17,788 nucleotides of DNA. Origin: Caulobacter sp. (GTDB lineage Bacteria; Pseudomonadota; Alphaproteobacteria; Caulobacterales; Caulobacteraceae). The position numbers and the translations under genes are program-made. The stretch is from NCBI GenBank assembly GCA_014378155.1, contig JACMOF010000398.1, forward strand, positions 1 to 17,788. The letters are read 5' to 3'. Shown in pieces: positions 14,048 through 17,788 of this stretch (position 1 is its first letter; every line of letters begins with the position of its first letter). A model generated the notes under the pieces. That model was not told the origin of the DNA. It saw only the letters and a list, made by a program, of their open reading frames with translations, and ran no database searches.

Positions 14048-16036
14048 ATGACGACCAAGCCGTTCCAGCACGCGCCGGACGCGCCCTGGATCTTCCGCAC
14101 CTATGCGGGGCACTCCACGGCCGAGAAGTCGAACGCGCTCTACCGCGCCAACCTCTCCAAGGGTCAGACGGGCCTGTCGGTGGCCTTCGACCTGCCCACC
14201 CAGACCGGCTATGACGCCGACCATATCCTGGCGCGCGGCGAGGTCGGCAAGGTTGGCGTGCCGATCAGCCACCTGGGCGACATGCGCCAGCTGTTCGACC
14301 AGATCCCGCTGGAGCAGTCCAACACCTCGATGACCATCAACGCCCCGGCCGCCTGGTTGCTGGCGATGTATGTGGCGCTGGGCGACGAGCAGGGGGCCGA
14401 CCGTCGCCTGCTTCAGGGCACCACCCAGAACGACCTGATCAAGGAATATCTGAGCCGCGGCACCTACATCTTTCCGCCCGGCCCCAGCCTGCGGCTGATC
14501 GGCGACATGATCGCCTGGTGCTATATCGAGGTGCCCAAGTGGAACCCGATGAACGTCTGCAGCTACCACCTGCAGGAGGCCGGCGCGACGCCGGAGCAGG
14601 AACTGGCCTTCGCCCTGGCCACGGCGATCAGCGTGCTCGACACCGTCAAGGCCGGCGGTCAGGTGCCCGAGGAAGACTTCGAGATCGTCGCCTCGCGGAT
14701 CAGCTTCTTCGTCAATGCCGGCGTGCGGTTCGTCACCGAGCTTTGCAAGATGCGCAGCTTCACCCGGCTATGGGACCAGATCCTGCTGGAGCGCTATGGC
14801 GTGCAGGACAAGAAGGCCCGGCGCTTTCGCTATGGCGTGCAGGTCAATTCTCTTGGACTGACCGAGCAGCAGCCTGAGAACAATGTCTACCGCATTCTGA
14901 TCGAGGCCCTGGCCGTCACGCTGAGCAAGGACGCCCGCTGCCGGGCCCTGCAGCTGCCGGCCTGGAATGAGGCGCTCGGCCTGCCGCGGCCGTTCGACCA
15001 GCAGTGGTCGCTGCGGCTGCAACAGGTGCTGGCCTACGAGACCGACCTGCTGGAATACGAGGACCTGTTCGATGGCTCCCACGTGGTCGAGGCCAAGGTC
15101 GCCGAGCTGTCGGCGGGCGCTTTGGCGCAGTTGGCGCTGATCGACGCCATGGGCGGGGCCTCCAACGCCATCGACTACATGAAGGGCGAACTGGTCGGCT
15201 CCAACGCCAAGCGGGTGCGCTCCGTCGGGACCGGCGACATGACCGTGGTCGGGGTCAATCGCTGGACCGACACCGAGGCCTCGCCGTTGTCGGCGGGTGA
15301 GAGCAGCATCGAGACCGTCGACCCGCGCCTGGAGGCCGGGGTTGTCGAACGCCTCAAGGCTTGGCGCGCGGCCCGCGACCCTGTCGCCGCCGAGGCCGCC
15401 CTGGCTGACCTCAAGGCCGCCGCCGCTGATGGCCGAAACATCATGGAACCCTCGATTACCGCCGCCAGAGCCGGCGTCACCACCGGCGAATGGGCCGGGG
15501 CTCTCCGCGAGGTGTTCGGCGAGTATCGCGGCCCCACCGGCGTGGCGGTGGTGGTCTCGACCGGCGACGCCGAAGACGTGGAATCGGTGAAGCGCGAGGT
15601 CGAGCGAGTCTCCCAGGTGCTGGGTCGCACCCTGACCTATCTGGTCGGCAAGCCCGGCCTGGACGGCCACTCCAACGGCGCCGAACAGATCGCCACCCGG
15701 GCCCGGGCCTGTGGGATGGAAGTGATCTATGATGGCATCCGCTCGACCCCCGACGAGATCGTCCGGCGCGCCAAGCAGGGCCGCGCCCACGTGGTCGGGC
15801 TGTCGATCCTGTCAGGCTCGCACCTGGACCTGGTGCAAGAGGTCATCCGCGTGATGCGCGCCGAGGGCCTGGGCCACATCCCGGTGGTGGTCGGCGGCAT
15901 CATCCCCGAAGGCGACGCCCTGGTGCTGAAACAGATGGGCGTGGCGCGGATCTACACCCCGAAAGACTTCAAGATCACCGAGATCATGGGCGATGTGGTG
16001 CGGCTGGTGGAGGCCGCGGCGCTGGCGGAGGCCTGA
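14048..16036 (+). CDS. ecm: Ethylmalonyl-CoA mutase (MeaA type), B12-dependent
   Basis: A 662-residue coenzyme-B12 mutase converting (2R)-ethylmalonyl-CoA to methylsuccinyl-CoA in the ethylmalonyl-CoA pathway for acetyl-CoA assimilation. The N-terminal barrel starts with WIFRTYAGHST (14-24); the AGHS form, rather than the AGFS of methylmalonyl-CoA mutase, and the length near 660 are characteristic of Ecm. Other marks are GLSVAFDLPTQTGYDADH, QNDLIKEYLSRGTYIFPP and MNVCSYH. The C-terminal cobalamin domain (about 515-655) has D539-G-H541-S-N-G544, where the histidine is the lower cobalt ligand, then SILSGSHLDLV and GGIIPEGD. The ribosome-binding site GGGAAG lies 6 bases upstream. No other pathway genes are in the window. 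Methylmalonyl-CoA mutase is the main alternative but fits less well. Confidence 0.95.
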   Translation: MTTKPFQHAPDAPWIFRTYAGHSTAEKSNALYRANLSKGQTGLSVAFDLPTQTGYDADHILARGEVGKVGVPISHLGDMRQLFDQIPLEQSNTSMTINAPAAWLLAMYVALGDEQGADRRLLQGTTQNDLIKEYLSRGTYIFPPGPSLRLIGDMIAWCYIEVPKWNPMNVCSYHLQEAGATPEQELAFALATAISVLDTVKAGGQVPEEDFEIVASRISFFVNAGVRFVTELCKMRSFTRLWDQILLERYGVQDKKARRFRYGVQVNSLGLTEQQPENNVYRILIEALAVTLSKDARCRALQLPAWNEALGLPRPFDQQWSLRLQQVLAYETDLLEYEDLFDGSHVVEAKVAELSAGALAQLALIDAMGGASNAIDYMKGELVGSNAKRVRSVGTGDMTVVGVNRWTDTEASPLSAGESSIETVDPRLEAGVVERLKAWRAARDPVAAEAALADLKAAAADGRNIMEPSITAARAGVTTGEWAGALREVFGEYRGPTGVAVVVSTGDAEDVESVKREVERVSQVLGRTLTYLVGKPGLDGHSNGAEQIATRARACGMEVIYDGIRSTPDEIVRRAKQGRAHVVGLSILSGSHLDLVQEVIRVMRAEGLGHIPVVVGGIIPEGDALVLKQMGVARIYTPKDFKITEIMGDVVRLVEAAALAEA

Positions 16037-16044
16037 GGGGGCAT

Positions 16045-16059
16045 CCGCGAACTTCGCGG
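16045..16059 (+). terminator. Hairpin just after ecm
   Basis: CCGCGA (16045-16050) pairs perfectly with TCGCGG (16054-16059) over a 3-base loop, 8 bases after the ecm stop codon. No T-run follows. It lies just before the left copy of the direct repeat. Confidence 0.45.
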
Positions 16060-16062
16060 CCA

Positions 16063-16079
16063 TCTGGCTTGGGAGAGTG
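16063..16079. repeat. Left copy of imperfect 17-bp direct repeat flanking the accessory segment
   Basis: The left copy reads TCTGGCTTGGGAGAGTG and the right copy at 17648-17664 reads TCTGGCTTGAGAGAGCG: 15 of 17 positions agree. The pair brackets a ~1.57-kb segment whose contents (a gene fragment, low-GC genes, a truncated frame) differ from both flanks, as left and right ends of an insertion would. Confidence 0.45.
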
Positions 16080-16161
16080 ATCTGGGCGCGTTGCGAACTG
16101 GTCGCTGACCCGTCGCGCCCGCCGTCTGGATCGATGGTGATCGTGCGTCCCGAGAGATCAG

Positions 16162-16701
16162 GCGCGGGGCGCTCTCACCGAGGCGCAGGCCAACCGCCGG
16201 CTGCCCGGCGAGGAACTGACCAAGGCCAGCGACAAGGCGGGTCTGACCGTGCTGACCGCGCCGCAGGACGGGGTGATCCAGCAGATGCAGGTCCACACCC
16301 TGGGCGGGGTGGTCAAGCCGGCCGACCCGCTGATGGTGCTGGTGCCCAGGGGCGGCGAACTGATCATCGAGGCCCGCGTCCAGAACCGCGACGCCGGCTT
16401 CGTGCACGAGGGCCAGGCCGTCGAGGTCAAGCTCGAGGCCTATCCGTTCACCCGCTACGGCATCGTCCACGGGGTGATTGAACACATCGGCCGCGACGCC
16501 GTGCAGGACGAAAGGGAAGGTTTGGTCTTTCCCGCTATGGTAAAGCTGTCTCAACCGTGGATTATGGTCGACGGGCAGCGCGTTCGGCTAGCTCCAGGGT
16601 TGGCCGCCACAGTTGAGATTAAAACCGGCGAACGTCGGATCATCGATTTCTTGCTATCGCCTATTGCGCGGCGGGTTGCGGAAGGGGGACGGGAGCGGTG
16701 A
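16162..16701 (+). pseudogene. HlyD-family type I secretion adaptor, C-terminal fragment
   Basis: About 180 residues of a periplasmic adaptor (membrane fusion protein) of a type I secretion system. Family sequence begins near 16162 with the end of the coiled coil (ALTEAQANRRL, ELTKASDKAGLTVLTAP), continues through the lipoyl/beta-barrel part (DGVIQQMQVHTLGGVVKPAD, GELIIEARVQNRDAGFVHEG) and ends normally (RRIIDFLLSPIARRVAEG). A full adaptor has about 430-470 residues; the transmembrane anchor, first lipoyl half and most of the coiled coil are absent, and an in-frame stop at 16138-16140 closes the frame upstream. Only a weak GTG at 16249 could start it, so it is called a remnant. Base composition drops noticeably from about 16505 onward, inside the gene. 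No ABC transporter or outer-membrane partner is nearby. Confidence 0.82.
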
Positions 16702-16930
16702 CCAATATCTTCGGCGATCCACTAGCGGCCCCGTTCTGGCTCCGGTTTTCGGGGCCCACCTCTCACGCTGACGGACAAAGGATGCCTACGACCCACGATA
16801 GGGGTCGGAGCAAGCATCCGGTCAGGCAGGGAGCCGCGGTGGCGAAAGCGAGAGCGGGCGGCATAACTCCCGTTCGATCGCGGAGCGCTTTTCCACCGGT
16901 TTGGGGCTTGAGCTGGAGGAGGCAATACTC

Positions 16931-17527
16931 ATGACATTGGCGACTGATGAAGTGGTTTCGCGCGGCCATGCACAAGATTCTGACTTAGACGGCGAGATGA
17001 GAATGATGCAACAAAGCACAGCACTGCCATCGTTGAGCGATTTGCTACGGCAAATGGATTCGAATGAATCTCAACCAGATTCATTCAAAGCTATTGACTT
17101 CTCTGTCTACTACGATGGCGATTTCCGATGCAGGGGTGAATTCCTAACTCCCGAAGGCAGAGATGCTTTTGAAGATATTGCCGTCGCCTATATCGGCGCA
17201 TCGCCCGCGCAAGCCGAAATGTTCCTTAGGTATTACGGAAACGAACTTTCGGAGGACGGCGCAACGATTATCAATTCAGGCTCAAAATTATCCCACCTTG
17301 ACGGTCTATACACGATTGCACACCCCAGCAGCCGTGATGATGATACATATCAATTCTCAATGGTTCTTGAAAACAAGCTTTACCGATTTGTACAGGCCTA
17401 CTGTCGCGATCACGCGATCAAATCTAAAACAGGTGAACCTGACACTCTCTCCTACAAAAACTGCTTCATCAAGTTTATTGAGCTATGCAAACAAAAACTA
17501 ATCAACGATAAATTGGGTGAGAACTGA
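16931..17527 (+). CDS. Hypothetical low-GC protein in the accessory segment
   Basis: A 198-residue protein with no family I recognise. By eye its GC content is in the low to mid forties percent, far below the chromosomal genes here, with A/T third positions: a sign of transfer. The start is well defined: GGAGGAGG at 16915-16922, 8 bases before the ATG. The N-terminal ~45 residues are polar and probably disordered (ending in SLSDLLRQMDSNESQ). The rest looks like a globular alpha/beta domain (IDFSVYYDGDFRCRGEFLTP, AQAEMFLRYYGNELSEDGA, TYQFSMVLENKLYRFVQAY) ending in a basic helix. There is no signal peptide or membrane segment, so it is probably cytoplasmic. The next frame starts one base after its stop, so the two were an operon. 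It may be half of a two-gene module, but no function can be given. Confidence 0.7.
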   Translation: MTLATDEVVSRGHAQDSDLDGEMRMMQQSTALPSLSDLLRQMDSNESQPDSFKAIDFSVYYDGDFRCRGEFLTPEGRDAFEDIAVAYIGASPAQAEMFLRYYGNELSEDGATIINSGSKLSHLDGLYTIAHPSSRDDDTYQFSMVLENKLYRFVQAYCRDHAIKSKTGEPDTLSYKNCFIKFIELCKQKLINDKLGEN

Positions 17528-17528
17528 C

Positions 17529-17657
17529 ATGCCGAAAACTCAGCTATTTATCGATAACACATTTATAAGCGATTGGTTTAACTATGGGAAACAGGGACAC
17601 ACACTCATTTCGGGAGCCCTTGGAACACGGGGTCGGCGTTGCGCCGGTCTGGCTTGA
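17529..17657 (+). pseudogene. Truncated second gene of the low-GC pair
   Basis: An ATG at 17529, one base after the stop of the preceding gene, opens a frame that begins MPKTQLFIDNTFISDWFNYG in the same AT-rich style. After about residue 30 (near 17615) composition returns abruptly to GC-rich and the frame ends at 17655-17657 in GRRCAGLA. The likely reading is a gene cut by the right-hand junction, leaving only its first ~30 residues. The right copy of the direct repeat overlaps its artificial end. No family is recognisable from so short a piece. Confidence 0.5.
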
Positions 17658-17664
17658 GAGAGCG
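17648..17664. repeat. Right copy of imperfect 17-bp direct repeat
   Basis: This copy matches 16063-16079 at 15 of 17 positions and lies 6 bases beyond the 3' end of the minus-strand gene on the right. It marks the return from low-GC to ordinary GC-rich DNA. Confidence 0.45.
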
Positions 17665-17670
17665 TGTTCT

Positions 17671-17788
17671 TCACCTGACACCAGCCTCCACCCGCGCCCG
17701 CGCGGTCATGAACGGGCCGACGGGGGCGAGGGGCGGGGCGAACAGGGCAAGGCCGGTGGGCGGCATGTCGAGATAGATCGCCTCCATG
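17671..17788 (-). CDS. C-terminal end of an unidentified protein, partial
   Basis: The minus strand is open from the window edge to a TGA at 17671-17673, giving the last ~38 residues of a protein (ending AIYLDMPPTGLALFAPP, then TARARVEAGVR). Codon use is GC-rich and typical of the chromosome. The ATG at 17787 is probably internal, since the frame continues to the edge. The family cannot be recognised. It would be convergent with ecm if the segment between the direct repeats were absent. Confidence 0.4.
   Translation of the reverse strand, partial: MEAIYLDMPPTGLALFAPPLAPVGPFMTARARVEAGVR

Noticed and set aside
16698..16934. Open frame starting with GTG that overlaps the stop of the HlyD fragment (GTGA), 78 codons
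   Set aside because: The coupling-like overlap is suggestive, but beyond the first ~20 residues the product is an Arg/Ser/Pro-rich stretch with no domain, and its end overlaps the strong ribosome-binding site of the next gene. It is probably a chance frame in a damaged region.
1..17788. CRISPR array, complete insertion sequence or rRNA
   Set aside because: No regularly spaced repeats, no transposase frame with terminal inverted repeats and no rRNA-like sequence were found on reading both strands.

Overview
The window reads as chromosomal DNA of a high-GC alphaproteobacterium, most likely a Caulobacter or close relative. The basis is the base composition of the genes (high sixties percent GC by eye), heavy use of C/G third positions, frequent GTG/TTG starts, an ethylmalonyl-CoA mutase of the MeaA type, a single-chain indolepyruvate ferredoxin oxidoreductase beside a divergent Lrp/AsnC regulator, and an RNA polymerase sigma factor of the ECF42/DGPF type. 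Genus assignment is inference.

Layout from left to right. A pirin gene cut by the left edge and an intact ParDE toxin-antitoxin pair lie on the minus strand (1-990). An Lrp/AsnC regulator (minus) is divergent from the 1160-residue indolepyruvate oxidoreductase (1052-5173). A second ParDE-like pair follows; its antitoxin is intact, but the toxin is broken by a 5-bp tandem duplication, and the pair overlaps an L-2-hydroxyglutarate oxidase-like flavoprotein (5280-6971). Next come a small two-helix membrane protein, a family 4 glycosyltransferase and an elongator tRNA-Met (7033-8771). An ECF unit follows: a DGPF/YCII protein overlapping an ECF42-type sigma factor, then a VOC-fold protein. The same TGTCGG-N17-CGTC element precedes both the first and the last of these genes, so the sigma factor probably transcribes its own operon and the VOC gene (9025-11275).

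The next block holds a minus-strand glucokinase homologue that keeps its sugar-binding residues but has lost the recognisable ATP-binding motifs, a small PilZ-domain protein, an XRE regulator (minus), an Mpo1/DUF962 membrane protein and ethylmalonyl-CoA mutase (11316-16036).

The right end (about 16060-17665) is different. It carries only the C-terminal part of a type I secretion HlyD adaptor, then a low-GC 198-residue protein of unknown function and a one-base-spaced follower cut off after about 30 residues. The segment is bracketed by an imperfect 17-bp direct repeat (15/17) and sits between ecm and the 3' end of a minus-strand gene. It looks like an eroded insertion and is the least explained part of the window.

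Functional links: the oxidoreductase (aryl-pyruvate to aryl-acetyl-CoA) and ethylmalonyl-CoA mutase (acetyl-CoA assimilation) fit a heterotrophic, amino-acid-using lifestyle. The remaining neighbours are mostly independent transcription units separated by GC-rich hairpins.
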